DNA of 64,000 bases from Cristatella mucedo (Eukaryota > Bryozoa > Phylactolaemata > Cristatellidae): positions 531,001 to 595,000 of the forward strand of contig WPIO01000057.1 in NCBI GenBank assembly GCA_009760855.2, read 5' to 3'. Positions 11,574 to 58,100 of this stretch are shown piece after piece (position 1 is the first letter of the stretch; each line of letters starts with the position of its first letter). The notes below the pieces were generated by a model that saw nothing but the letters and a program-made list of their open reading frames with translations, was not told where the DNA came from and searched no databases. The position numbers and the translations under genes were made by a program.

Positions 11574-11961
11574 TGGCTATGGGCGTTTCAAGGGCTCGTC
11601 TTCACGTTTTTGGTGACTAGAGGCAGCTCCTTCTTTCGCTCGTCGCCCCATGTGCGACGTCATTTGTGGTTAGGCTATTCAGATTCCAACTTGGTGAAAG
11701 CAATGCCCTGTGGTCCCTGCCCTGTGGTCCCTTGGCCAACTTCGCGCGGTTACGACCTTGCTACCGTTGCTGAGTCGGCGTGTCGCAAAAGCAGATACAC
11801 ACGAATCCCTTCACCGGTTTCCAGTAATTTATATATTTATTTAAATAATATTAATTATTTTAAGTAATTTAATTTATTCCTTTTTTTTAAAGTCTGCCGG
11901 TTGGTTCGCAGCCGAGAAACGCTCTGGATGCGTACACAGCATACTTCACAGAGTAACTGAA
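11574..11961. other. Short unassigned stretch with AT-rich core
   Basis: Nothing coding is recognised; 11825-11890 is very AT-rich. Confidence 0.4.
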
Positions 11962-12096
11962 CTTTATATATAATTAATTTGTATAGCGCTCCAAGAGAAC
12001 TCAATCTCTATTCAGGCGCTTCACATATGCCTCGGGGCTCGAGCCCACGACCTCCGCCAGACCTTGGTCGGGGCTACCACCTTAACCGCTTTAAGG
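11962..12096 (-). repeat. SINE-B copy (tRNA-derived)
   Basis: On the minus strand: tail hairpin (TATAGCGCTCC, GAGAACTCAATCTC, GGCGCTTCACATATGCC), B box CGGGGCTCGAGCCC and part of the head. The A-box side is diverged. Confidence 0.85.
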
Positions 12097-12321
12097 CCGA
12101 CACGAATGGATTGGCGAAGCAATGACAGGACTAACATGATAAGTCGACGTCGCAATCGCTTGCGTACTGGTGCGTGGTGGTTTTCTCCTCCTTGTGTTAT
12201 GTGCACTAATCGTGTTCTAGTTTTGAGATTGTCTCGTGTATCTATGGCGCTGAGGTTGAAGGTCTCACCTTTATCCAGCCAAGTGAAGCGCTAGTAGTAT
12301 TAATGTTTGAAAAGCTGAGAG

Positions 12322-12467
12322 TTTATATAATTAATTTCTATAGCGCCCCAAGAGAACTTAATCTCTATTCAAGCGTTTCACATGTGCCTCGGGGCTCGAG
12401 CCCACGACCTCAGCCAGACCTTTGGTCGGGGCGAGCACCTTAGCCGCTCGACTAAACCAGCTCGGCG
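12322..12467 (-). repeat. SINE-B copy (tRNA-derived), near full length
   Basis: Runs from the AT-rich tail through the hairpin, the CGGGGCTCGAGCCC B box and the GACCAAAGGTCTGG block to the GCCGAGCTGGTTTAGTCGAG head on the minus strand. Confidence 0.88.
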
Positions 12468-12787
12468 TTTAGGAGATGCATTTGACGCCCAGCTCAACGA
12501 CCACGCTTCTGTTCGCGTCTGTCCGACGAGTCACGTGGCTCTGGCCGACCCTCGCTACCTGCGAAATGAGAGATCGAGTTTTGACAATAGTCGGTGGTGG
12601 TGGCGCATGGTGTTAAGTATTCAGGTTACTGCAACGGCTCTTGGTGATGTAGATAAAAATTAGACCTTGGTAGTAATTCATGAGCCTGACGAGAGGGGAG
12701 GCGAAGTAGAAAGTGTTATACCTTCGATAGTTGATTATAATTGGTTACCTTTAGTTTCTCGTATTGCCCTTGCCGAGGACGGGGTAC

Positions 12788-13602
12788 GGACATTTCCCCC
12801 TGGACGTTTCCCCCCCCCCGACATTTCTACGCCGGACATCCCCCCCCCGGACATTTCCCCCTGGGTAGGACATTCCCGCCGGTATATTGTTTAGGGTTTA
12901 GGTTTTAGGGATTAGTGTTTAGGGTTTTTAGGGTTTATGGTTTTAGGGTTTAGGATTAAGCGTTTAGGGTTTGTAAGGTTTAGAATTTAGACTTTAGGGT
13001 TTCTGGGATTTAGGGTGTAGCGGTTAGGATTTTAGGGTTTATGGTTTAGAGTTTAGAGCTTAGGGTGTGGGGTTTTAGGGTTTAGTGTTTAGGTTTTAGG
13101 GTTTAGGGCGGTCTGCGCCTCCGCCGCCTAAATCCACCCTTGCTCGCATTCCGCGCTTTAATTAGTGCGTATTAGGGCATAACTAGATCTCTTGAGGTCG
13201 AATTATACTCAGTAGACCTCCGAGTCTTAGCGCTCATTTGCAGGAACGCGCGGCACGCCGTAGCGCGCGCCCGCTTTGACGGGTATGAACACGCGCCTGG
13301 CGGCGTCGAGCGGGACCTAACTTCCGCGGGACCAAACTGTATAGTTCGCCGCTGCCGCAGCCGCCGCAACCGCCGCCGCCGCTAGCTCCATTAGAAACAA
13401 TCCTTCCTATCCATCCATTCCTCTAATTATAATGAGTTGATTTTATTTTTATAGAGCATGGACTTCATTTAATCATATATATATATATATATATATATAT
13501 ACCTGCATTCTTAGGTATACATTAATCAACATGGGGGAATGTCCGCGAGGAAATGTCCTAGCGTCCACCGGGGGGGGGGGGACGTCCAGGGGGGAAATGT
13601 CC
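12788..13602. mobile_element. Candidate non-autonomous inverted-repeat element with telomere-like core
   Basis: The left end (12788-12880) is made of GGACATTTCCCCC/GGACGT units. The right end (13531-13602) is the inverse, with GGGGGAAATGTCC/ACGTCC units and a matching G run. The outermost 19 bp, GGACATTTCCCCCTGGACG, are inverted at the right end with one extra G. Between them lie a degenerate TTTAGGG block, a GC-rich CGCCG block and an AT run; no transposase is seen. The flanks both contain C-C-G/A-AGGACGG (12773-12782 and 13611-13620), which may be a decayed target duplication. This looks like a miniature DNA transposon of unknown superfamily. Confidence 0.6.
12891..13108 (+). repeat. Degenerate (TTTAGGG)n telomere-like array
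   Basis: About 218 bp of TTTAGGG and variants (TTTTAGGG, TTTATGG, TTTAGAG) lie within the inverted-repeat element. It is too irregular to be a recent true telomere. Confidence 0.85.
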
Positions 13603-13677
13603 TGCAGCCGCCAAGGACGGCCTTAATTTTAGGAGTAGGCATGTTCGGTTATGGCTCATGAGTGTCTTTATATAGAG

Positions 13678-13833
13678 ATAATTGAACAGCCCCATTTGCT
13701 TAGCGGCAGAAGAGCCTTAACTGCTATCACCGCCGCCTGCAGTTGGTAATAAGGGATCGCTCACTCGCCGGATTCGACCCACAACCTTGGTCTTGAGGAG
13801 CAAGCACCTTGGCTCATGGGTTATCACAGCCCT
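13678..13833 (-). repeat. SINE-A copy, diverged
   Basis: Minus-strand tail (AATTGAACAGCCCC), body (GCTATCACCGCCGCCTGCAG) and B-box region (GGATTCGACCCACAACC) are present. The head is degraded. Confidence 0.8.
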
Positions 13834-13933
13834 ACTTGTGCGCTTACCATGCCTAAAAGTAATATAGGTTTGCTTGTGCACATTCGCCTAAGCATGATAC
13901 CGTGCACATCACCAAACCTCTGTTATCGATTCT

Positions 13934-14093
13934 ATTTTCTATACTATTATACTATTATTATTATTTATATTATTATTTATATTTATATTTATATTATTAT
14001 ATTTATATTATTATATTTATATTATTATTATTTATATTATATTATTATATTTATATTATTATTATTTATGTATTATTATTATTATACTATTTT
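13934..14093. repeat. AT-only low-complexity tract (TAT/TTAT repeats)
   Basis: About 160 bp made almost only of T and A in TATTAT/TTTATAT units. The tyrosine/isoleucine-rich open frames over it are artefacts. Confidence 0.9.
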
Positions 14094-14365
14094 CACTGTT
14101 ATCTTTCGTGAAACTATTCCACCTACGGCGCGAATTTAACTGTCAACGAAGCCAGGCGAAAACTACAGCGAGAGTAGTCTGCATCGAAAGCGATGTGTGC
14201 ACGCTTTTACACACAGTTAGCTATGCGTAGGTGTCGCATGGTGCATGGTGGAGGATAAAGTTACTATAGAGCACTCTCTGCCTATTCGCTACTCGGCACT
14301 AATTACGGCAGTTTAGCTCATTTTTTTTAAGGCAGTCATCGTAACCGGGCGTTAATTGTCAACTT
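14094..14365. other. Unassigned stretch
   Basis: No repeat or coding match recognised. Confidence 0.4.
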
Positions 14366-14560
14366 AATAGTCAACTGCTCTCCTGACTCTGCTATGCTTC
14401 TCTCTGTCTCTTTGCTGCGAGAGACGAAGTCTGTTGGCTCCCGAATGCTTACGAAAAGCCGCTTAGGCTGTGAGCGTACAATATAAAACTCTTGCGTAAC
14501 ACCCATAGAGTCGTTGTGGCTTTGCGGATTTACATGTGGAGTTACATTACATTGCATGGC
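14366..14560 (+). repeat. LINE-A 3' end, truncated
   Basis: Matches the last codons of LINE-A (AGACGAAGTCTGTTGGCT) and the 3' UTR through the GTTACATTACATTGCAT tail. Several indels are present relative to the 3966 copy. Confidence 0.8.
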
Positions 14561-14831
14561 ATGTAGTCAGAATAGATAAGTACCCAAGTGATATCTTTTG
14601 GAGATTCGCTTAGCTCCCGAAGCCACAATTATGGAAGCGCGTGCCATTGAACGATTTCACTTTATCTAAGTCCTAGTCATCTTAATTACCTGAAGCAAGT
14701 GGACTCGTAAGATTCGTAAAAACTATTTATATTTGCCGACGATTACCGTGCGTGCAAATTAACCGAACACACATTTTTTGTAAATTACTAACAAGTCAGC
14801 AACATTCTGAAAGTTTAAGTGCGTCTTAAAA

Positions 14832-15376
14832 ACATCGCAAGGCTGTCACCTTTGCTGGAAGAGCTAGGATGGTTGCCGGTTCAGCAAAGGATACAGAGCA
14901 AAGTTCTTATGCTGACCCACAAGGCCCGCCACGGCTTGGCTCCTTCATACCTAGCTGAACTGCTGCATCAGTTTCAGCCTGTTCGCGCCCTCAGGTCCTG
15001 TGTGGACAATAAATTAGCTGTCCCATTCCTCCGCTTAAAGACAGTTGGCGACAGAAGCTTTAGCTCTGCAGGTCCTAGACTGTGGAACTCGCTTCCACAA
15101 TTCTTACGAAACGACATCTACTCTCCAACTGCCGACTATGGCACATCTTTTTCAGCGGTTCTGAACTGCTACTTCCATGCTACTCACTACCTCAACTGCT
15201 CTCCTAACTCTGCTATGCTTCCCAGTTTCTCTTTGTTGCGTGAGACGAAGTCTGTTGGCTACCGAATGCGTACCGAAAGCCGCTTAGGCTGTGAGTGCGC
15301 TATACAAAACTCTCCTGTGTAACACCCACATGGTCTTTATGACTTTGTGGAGTTACTGACGGAGATACATTACATT
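14832..15376 (+). pseudogene. LINE-A C-terminal fragment and 3' UTR
   Basis: A 5'-truncated LINE-A copy with an open frame to 15322 (KARHGLAPSYLAELLHQF, GPRLWNSLPQFL), then the 3' UTR and an ACATT tail. It is nearly identical in protein sequence to 6590-7010. It ends ...SRLGCECAIQNSPV where the larger copy frameshifts, so it may show the ancestral C-terminus better. Confidence 0.9.
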
Positions 15377-15989
15377 GATTAGCTTCGCGACGCCAAAAGT
15401 TTCCGGGAAAATAACATTAACTAAGCTGAATTTTTACTTAAGGGAAAATCTATGAACGATACCCATATTTCGGGCGTTCGTGCACAAGCAATTTCGAAGC
15501 TTATATTTGAGCCATTCCTGGCGGCGATTCTTGAGCCAACGGCGACACATGCCAACAGTCCTCACACGAGTAGCCGCATCGCATGTGTGAAGCGGCGAGC
15601 GCTGCCGGCTCGATTACATGTCATAACTGCGACAAAAGCGAGCTAAGGATTGTAAGTAAATTTATCATTCTCTATTTACACAATTGTCTCTTCTTTTATG
15701 TAGCTAAGAGTAGCACTGTTTCCTGTGAATTCCGACATCGCTAGAATTAGAAGGTTTGCAATTACGAACCAGAAAAGCCGTTTTGGAATGATCAGGCGCC
15801 GTCGTGCTTATCAACGAGCAATGAGTAACAACATTTTTCGAAATCTAATTAAAGAACTGCGGTCCGATTAGCGTTTTGCTGTTTGTCATTACTAAGTCAA
15901 ATGCCTGCATCGACCTTGGTAATAGCTGAATGTCACAAAGGTCTCTGCTCGCGATCATTTTTTGAAACTAATCGCATTAATATGAGGCT
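15377..15989. other. Unassigned stretch
   Basis: No recognised repeat or coding segment. The 64-residue frame at 15452-15646 has no family features. Confidence 0.4.
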
Positions 15990-16450
15990 AACTACAAAAA
16001 AATACGAGGCTTCATCTTACGCAACCAAAAGGAAGTGAGAAGCATAGCTGAGTAAGGGGAGCAGTTGAGGCATAAGTAACACGGTAGTAGCAGCTCAGGA
16101 CCGCTGAAAAGTATGTGCCATATTGGCAGCAGGATATTAGTCGTCGTTGCATAACAATCGTGGAAGCGAGTTCCTCAGTCTAGGACCTCCAGAGCTAAAG
16201 CTTCTGTCGCCAACGGTCTTTAAGCGGAGGAATGGAACAGCTAATGTATTGTCCATACACGACCTGAGGGCACGAGGAGGCTGGAACTGGTGCAGCGGTT
16301 TTCAGCTGGGTATGGAGAAGCAAAGCTGGGGTGGGCCTTTTGGTTTGCATAAGAACTTTGCTCTGTATCCGTCGATCGACCGGCAGCTCTATTAGCAAAG
16401 GAGACACATGGTCAGACCAATGGGATTTGCGACCCAGCATGTAATGCTGA
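15990..16450 (-). repeat. LINE-A C-terminal fragment, reverse strand
   Basis: Antisense of the GPRLWNSLP and DNKLAVPFLRLK coding block (GAAGCGAGTTCCTCAGTCTA, TAAAGCTTCTGTCGCCAACG). Frameshifts and a deletion are visible. Confidence 0.8.
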
Positions 16451-16472
16451 AATTTGCACTTTGATGACATCA

Positions 16473-16530
16473 AGCTTTCTTAAACTGAACAGCGACGAAA
16501 CCAACTTACTAGCCATCTGCGCCTAAATAA
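16473..16530 (+). repeat. LINE-B RT fragment (short)
   Basis: Reads LKLNSDETNLLAI, corresponding to the LKLNGDKTNLLIM block at 43708. A 58-bp remnant. Confidence 0.55.
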
Positions 16531-16667
16531 GAAAGTGGGTAGGGTAATCCTCGAAATGAACTAGGCAAGCACGTCTCACCAACTTTATTCGCGGACATGT
16601 TGTCAAAGGACATTGCACTCGACGACCACTATCAGCTTCACAGTCAAGTCGGCTTACTTTCGGCGAC

Positions 16668-16752
16668 GAAGCCGCGATGGCCCACTAGGTGAGGCGGATG
16701 CTTTTCACGACCTCGGTTCCGAGGTCGTGGGTTCGAATCCTGCTCTCATCGA
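16668..16752 (+). repeat. SINE-A tRNA-like head only
   Basis: The head GCCGCGATGGCCCACTAGGT, the ACGACCTCGG/CCGAGGTCGT inverted repeat and B box GGGTTCGAATCC are well kept, but the SINE body is absent after about 16752. It could be a different SINE sharing the head. It does not fold as a proper tRNA because the 3' acceptor side does not match. Confidence 0.7.
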
Positions 16753-16789
16753 GACAAGCTGCCGCACCCACTACGGGCACGCCCGACTT

Positions 16790-17592
16790 GCTGCCTAGCG
16801 CATCGGTCGTTGCCGAAACTGCTTCGCCGAACTGCAGACGAGCCTCACGAGCTCGTCTGCAGTTTTCGCTGGCGACAGGGTTTCCGGAGCAGGGGCGGGA
16901 GGGGGAAGGTGCAACGACTTGGAAACGGTCGCCGGACTCTACGGTCACCGAGTTCGGGCGGCTTCAGCCGCAAACATCCCGCAGCTCCGTCACCACGCTC
17001 CCGTCTGCTATCGGGACAGCAACGAGGTGGACACGGCGCGAGAGAGGTGGACTCGCCGCGAGATCAGCTCTCGTCAATGAGATTTTCGCCTACTTTCACC
17101 GTTTTTCCCACTATAAATACAGCGGATCATTACTGCATCGCGCCTTTTCAACAAAAAAAACTCTTCGAAGGCCGGCAGCCACGTCGGCGTAACGACTGGT
17201 CGAACGCCGTCTCGTCTAACTCCTGGCTTGAGGTCACCACACACCTCGATAATGCCCTCTCTCAACGACCTGGAGTCCGCCGGCTCGGTTCTTCTGCGGT
17301 GCGATCCGAGGCTCGAACGCTTCCCGATGCTGACCAAGACCTCTGCCGAGTTATGGGAAACTAGAGTATCTCGAGGCGCTTAAAACCTGAGCTGAAGCCT
17401 CCGCCACGCCGCCGCGGCTGCTCTGAAGCAGCTGCTCTGAAGTGTAATAATCTGCGCCCGCAAGATTAACTCGGAGACCCCCGCCCAATCGGTTAGCGGT
17501 GCAGCCCACAATTCCCGTTTCCGGTATCGCCGGTCGGTACTCGAAGAGGCTACGCGAAAGCCGATAATAAGTCGCTGCGGATCTGCATGCAA
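16790..17592 (+). promoter_or_regulatory. Homer upstream region, CpG-rich, with TATA-like box
   Basis: The 800 bp before the Homer start codon are GC- and CpG-rich compared with most of the window, as expected for an unmethylated promoter. TATAAATA at 17112-17119 is a good TATA-box match and would place initiation near 17140-17150, giving a 5' UTR of about 450 nt. Several out-of-frame ATGs lie in that leader (17252, 17329, 17353). An in-frame ATG at 17587 precedes the conserved start by two codons. Promoter assignment is inference from position and composition. Confidence 0.45.
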
Positions 17593-53696
<36,104 letters not shown>

Positions 53697-55069
53697 GCTC
53701 GGCGGTCCAGCCAGCGGTCCTCTTGCATCCGGCCGTCTGGTCAACCGGCCTGTGAGACTGTTCGCCGACCGATGCTTGCCGAGCTTGAGGCTGGCCTTAA
53801 TCCGTGGCACGAGTCCGTCTCAGCTTCCTGCGGCTTCTCGTTTGCTCGCTTGGCTCTGCAGCCGGTGACTGGACATCGTTGGTGGCACCTGAGGACTAAC
53901 GAACTCTTGGCAGTGCCGACCACTCTCAGTGGCAGCTGCTGAATGCCACGTGACGTGACAGTGCCCGGCCGAGGGGCGCTTCTTTTCGAACTGGCGAGCT
54001 TAGTTTGAGGATTTTGATAAAGTTCGTTCTTATTTTTGTAGTTGATTGTAGCCGTAATTTATGCGTGTTGAACGTGATTTGTACAGCTCCCCCACCTGCT
54101 TCTTGCGATCAGGCGGTGGCTGTGGCTGGCTTTTCCCAGTCGCCTCAGCTAATTGGTCCGTGCAGTTGCACTGCTGCTGCGAGACCGTGAGTGCTGCTGA
54201 AAGATGCTGGCACCCTTGTCACACCAACACACAAGCTAACCTGACTGTAGACAAACTCTGAGACTGTGTGCTCTGTAGTCTCTTTGGTCTCTCTGTGGTC
54301 GCTCAGTCAGCTGCTTGTGATATGATCCTCTTTGCCTGGGGTCCTTTTGATGCTGCACGTTTGAATTTGGCTGTGCCGCCCACAGTAGTTTACAGTGCTG
54401 TTGCCGGTTGCAGCTGTCGCTGTGTCATCGGCCGCTGCGTAGCTTGGCATGGTATTGGGCACTTGTCATCTAGAGCCAAATCACCAGGAGTTCTTTGTAG
54501 ATCATAAGCTCAAGCACCTCTCTGTGTGTGGGCACTTGGGCACTTGGCCTGTCGTTTAGATGCCCGCCTCGACTTTTCTTTTTGCTTAGCCCAACGATTT
54601 GTGTCCGTGTAAGCTATGTTTTGTTATTTATGTCTGTGTCAACAAGATGAGGTTTACTTGAACTGAAACCGCTTAGTTCATCTTTTTTGAGTGGCCTTGT
54701 ACTAGTGGCAGGAAGGGTCCTGACGTCCCAGCGTCTCCAAGCATCGCCTGTTATGCTGCTTTTTGTTAGCCTTGGTAAGCGACTGATTCTGATTTTTAGC
54801 ATGAAGCCGACGGTATCTTAGTTGTCTGCGTTAGCTGTGGCCACACGTACTGCCCTGCCTGGCCTACTTTTTTCTGCACAACGGTAGCCACTGTAAACAA
54901 GGGTCTGAGTTCAAAGGGCTAATGGAGTGTTAAATAGCAGTGCCAACTGCTTCGCTTTGATTGCCATGGGCCTCCATTGTTGTTTTGAGTGCTGTATTTA
55001 ACTTCCGAGACTGTACAGTGAGTCTTCCTTGTGGCGATTCGACGTGATGATTTACCTTTACATTGCTCA
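53697..55069 (+). other. Homer 3' UTR and downstream sequence
   Basis: No repeat or further coding segment recognised. No AATAAA is present here; the first one on this strand is at 55176, inside a LINE fossil, so the true 3' end is uncertain. Confidence 0.4.
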
Positions 55070-55340
55070 CCATCAAGATCAAGATTAATCGATTTATCGG
55101 CAGCATTTAATACAATTGGATCACAATATCCTACTTGAACGGCTGAGATGAACAATCGCTCAAGCTGATGGGAGTAATAAAGGATTTCTTGCTTACCGAC
55201 TCTACTTTGCTCCGGGCTATCTCATCTCCCTGTCAACGTACGGCATTCAAAATCGACTCAACGGCTGAAGGATCTTAAGTGGCTTACTAGTGAGCTGTGA
55301 ATTTGGTAACTTCCTGTCGTTAATCCCACTCGAAAATGTC
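55070..55340 (+). repeat. LINE RT fossil; contains AATAAA
   Basis: LIDLSAAFNTI, then after a 1-base shift DHNILLERLR, matches the RT motif-A region of L2-like LINEs (LLDLSAAFDTIDH in LINE-A). AATAAA at 55176-55181 is the first poly(A) signal after the Homer stop and could serve it, though it lies within this remnant. Confidence 0.65.
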
Positions 55341-55469
55341 GGGCTTTCTCATATTTGGCCACTAATGTCCTCGGCTATAAACCAGGTACATCAGCATCGA
55401 CAAAGCCATAAATGTCAGCAGCCATTAACTAGCTACAAAAGTAATGCAATGCCACTGCTGTAGTGACCT

Positions 55470-56690
55470 TAGCTGGAAGCAAGTTCCAGACTTTCGGTCC
55501 GTATCAGTTACGGGCTCGATCGCCGATAGATTTATTTCTAGAGGTTAATAGATACTGAGAAGCAGGCGGTGCGACAGCATACAGGAGGAAGGAGGTCGAA
55601 AATGTGGGCTGGTGCAAGCAAGCAAAGCTTGACTGGGAGCCAGTGCAGGTCGGCTAGAAGTGGAGTGATGTGGCAACTGCGACGCTCAACATGGTCTTAA
55701 TGACTTTGTGGAGTTACTGACGGAGATACATAAGCCTGCATGCAGAGTTTTGCACCAGCTGTATGAGCCTGAGTGCACAGAACGGTCGACCAGCAAGCAG
55801 TGAGTTACAGAAGTCAAGACGGAATGTCACAAATCCATGAACCAGTTTAGATGTGGTATACCTGTCTAAATAAGCCCTAATTTTAGCTATGTTACGTAGC
55901 GCTAAGTAGGCAGACTTGATTGAGGAGCTGATGCGGTCGTCTTACGAAAGGTGACTTGGGAACAGGACACCTAGATTTCGTGCAGATGCAACTGGAGATA
56001 TGCTAGCAGAGCCGATTTTGAACGTTAGCCTTCCCAATGCCTGAATCACACTTTGTTTGCCCGTAACTAGTAAGCTGGTTTTATCATCATTCAATTTAAG
56101 AAAGTTTGCCGTCTCCATGAGCAGATGTCATCGATACATGCAGCAAGGAATTTGAGAGAACTCGGCGTGCTGGAGGGATGGAAGCAAATGTACACAGAGT
56201 GTCATCTGCAAAGAAGTGAAAGCCTAGACTGTGCTTGGCAATCACATCGGCAAGAGGGAGTATAAACCGTGAAAAAAACCATACAATTATGCAGGGAGCC
56301 CTGAGGTACCCTATATTTCAGAGGTACCGCGGATGATCTATGAATATTCACATCAATACTCTGCTGGAGTCACCCATTGAGATAAGAGCTGAACCATTGC
56401 AGAGCAGTGCTAGTGATGCTTAGGCGAAATGAGAGACGCTCTAGATGGACTTTGTGATCAATATTATCGATATTATCAAAAGCTGCCGGAAGATCGAGCA
56501 AAGCAAGCAGAGACACTCTACCCATGTATTCATTCCTAAGTAGGTTGTTATACAACCGAAGCAATGCTGACTCCGTGGAGTGATTAGCTCTAAAACCAGA
56601 CTGGAAGTTTACTAGCTTTGCTTAAAGTTTCAAAATATGAGTTAAGCTAGTCTGCTACGACTCGTTTCAGCGTCTCAACTACCTATCTGC
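55470..56690 (-). pseudogene. LINE-B RT and C-terminal region
   Basis: Minus-strand copy from the C-terminus (GAGCCAGTGCAGGTCGGCTA block) to RT motif A (LLDLPAAFDNID, with a duplicated ATNID-type codon pair) and YLNG. Stops and frameshifts are present. It is interrupted at 55689-55731 by a short LINE-A tail. Confidence 0.85.
55689..55731 (+). repeat. LINE-A 3' tail fragment (43 bp) inside LINE-B
   Basis: ACATGGTCTTAATGACTTTG and GAGTTACTGACGGAGATACA match the LINE-A 3' end nearly perfectly. It replaces about 8 bp of LINE-B (CGACAGAC in other copies) and no target duplication is seen. Confidence 0.85.
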
Positions 56691-56825
56691 ATGTTGTTGA
56701 ACTGTTAAACGTTAAACGTTATCTGAAAAGTGCCTATCTGCATGTTGTTAAACAGCACTCAGTACAAATATTTGTTACAGCCGTATACCGCTGTTCATAT
56801 GGCAACCGTTACCACTAACCATTCG

Positions 56826-56962
56826 ATCATATATATATAATTCATTTGTACAGCGCTCTAAGAGAACTTAATCTCTATTCAGGCGCTTCACATATGCCTC
56901 GGGGCTCGAGCCAGCGACCTCAGCCAGATCTAACCACTCGGCAAAATCAGCTCGGCGATCAT
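56826..56962 (-). repeat. SINE-B copy
   Basis: AT tail, hairpin, CATATGCCTCGGGGCTCGAG B box region and head (CAGCTCGGCG) on the minus strand, with a small deletion before the head. Confidence 0.88.
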
Positions 56963-56974
56963 GCTTTTTTTTAC

Positions 56975-57058
56975 AGCATCTGTAAAGTGCCTAGAAAGAG
57001 ATTCAGCTCTCTGGAGGCGCTATACAAATATATTTGTACTGTTATATTATTATTATAC
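56975..57058 (+). repeat. LINE-B 3' tail, solo
   Basis: CAGCATCTGTAAAGTGCCTA, hairpin with GGAGGCGCTATACAAATA, then a TTATTATTATTATA tail. It lies head-to-head with the preceding SINE-B. Confidence 0.8.
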
Positions 57059-57430
57059 TAGTTGATCCTAACAAAGGCCAAGTCCAACTTGGATTCAAGA
57101 ATGGTCGAAACACGGATACGCAATCCAAAAATGGAGATGTCGGCACCGTACCTAGCGATCCTTGTGCTGATCTTGCATATTGCTTTTCTAGTATATTTGT
57201 CAGTCCGAAAGGTAGAACAATCTATACTAGAGTACTCTCCTTCAGTAACGTTCCTACTAGACTCCCTTCATTCATCGGTGCACATCAATGTTTGCATTAT
57301 AGCCTAAGAGAAGTGACATCATCTTAAGTTAATCTGCCTGTCTTATAACACCCCTGGCCCTCTATTCCATGTGTCCTACTTCGTCGAGGCACAGATCTGC
57401 AGCTGCCATGCAGAGCTAACTGAGCAAAAT
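57059..57430. other. Unassigned stretch
   Basis: Two overlapping open frames of 81-97 codons (57034-57327) have no recognisable domain. Confidence 0.4.
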
Positions 57431-57590
57431 CAAGGAGCTGGTTTGGTCTAGTGGTTAAGGTGCTCGCCCCGACCAAGGTCTGACTGAGGTCGTGGGCTCG
57501 AGCCTCGAGGCATATGTGAAGCGCCTGAATAGAGATTAAGTTCTCTTGGGGCGTTATACAAATGAATTATATATAATTATATATAATCTC
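57431..57590 (+). repeat. SINE-B copy, full length
   Basis: GGAGCTGGTTTGGTCTAGTG head, GACCAAGGTCTGACTGAGGT, B box GGGCTCGAGCCTCG, tail GAAGCGCCTGAATAGAGATT...GGGGCGTTATACAAA and a TATA-rich end. Confidence 0.93.
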
Positions 57591-57699
57591 ATCGAATTCA
57601 AGTTTTGCGTCAAAGCCTCTAAGCCCACACGGCTTTTGGGGCACATGCCGTTGCTGCCACAGTCTGCAGCAGGAGGCTAAATGTCAATGTGTAGGAATT

Positions 57700-58100
57700 T
57701 CGGAATGAATAAAGTCACACAGTCACACGGGCCTGCACAGCGAAAGCTACTGCTACCAATGGTCTTTTAAGCAGCTGGAAAGGAACTGCTAATTTGTGGT
57801 CCACAAAAGACACGAGGCAACGGGGAGGCTGAAACCGGTGCAGCAGGTCAGCTAGGTATGCAGACACCAAGCCATGGTGGGCCTTGTGGGTCAGATTATG
57901 CATTTTGCCTTGTATCGGTAAACAAACGGTTTCCATAGGAGCGCCGAAGCAGCAAAGAAGACACGTGGCTGAACCTCTGAGACTTGTTAACTAGCCTCAC
58001 TGGGGATTTATTGGTTAGTCTTACGGTCACATTGCAGATGCTTCAGGGCCTTTGTCGATAGCCCAGCTAAAACGGAATTGTAATAGTCCATCCTCGAAAG
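57700..58100 (-). repeat. L2-like LINE C-terminal fragment, LINE-A relative
   Basis: Minus strand reads LTHKAHHGLVSAYLADLLHR and DHKLAVPF, then upstream coding complement to CCCAGCTAAAACGGAATTGT. It is related to LINE-A but clearly diverged. Confidence 0.7.

Noticed and set aside
12891-13108. A true chromosome end or recent telomere fusion
   Set aside because: The units are too irregular and are enclosed by inverted ends, with ordinary repeats on both sides.
16689-17364. Overlapping 167-184 codon plus frames upstream of Homer
   Set aside because: They begin in a SINE-A head, share no family features and lie in CpG-rich DNA where stops are rare.
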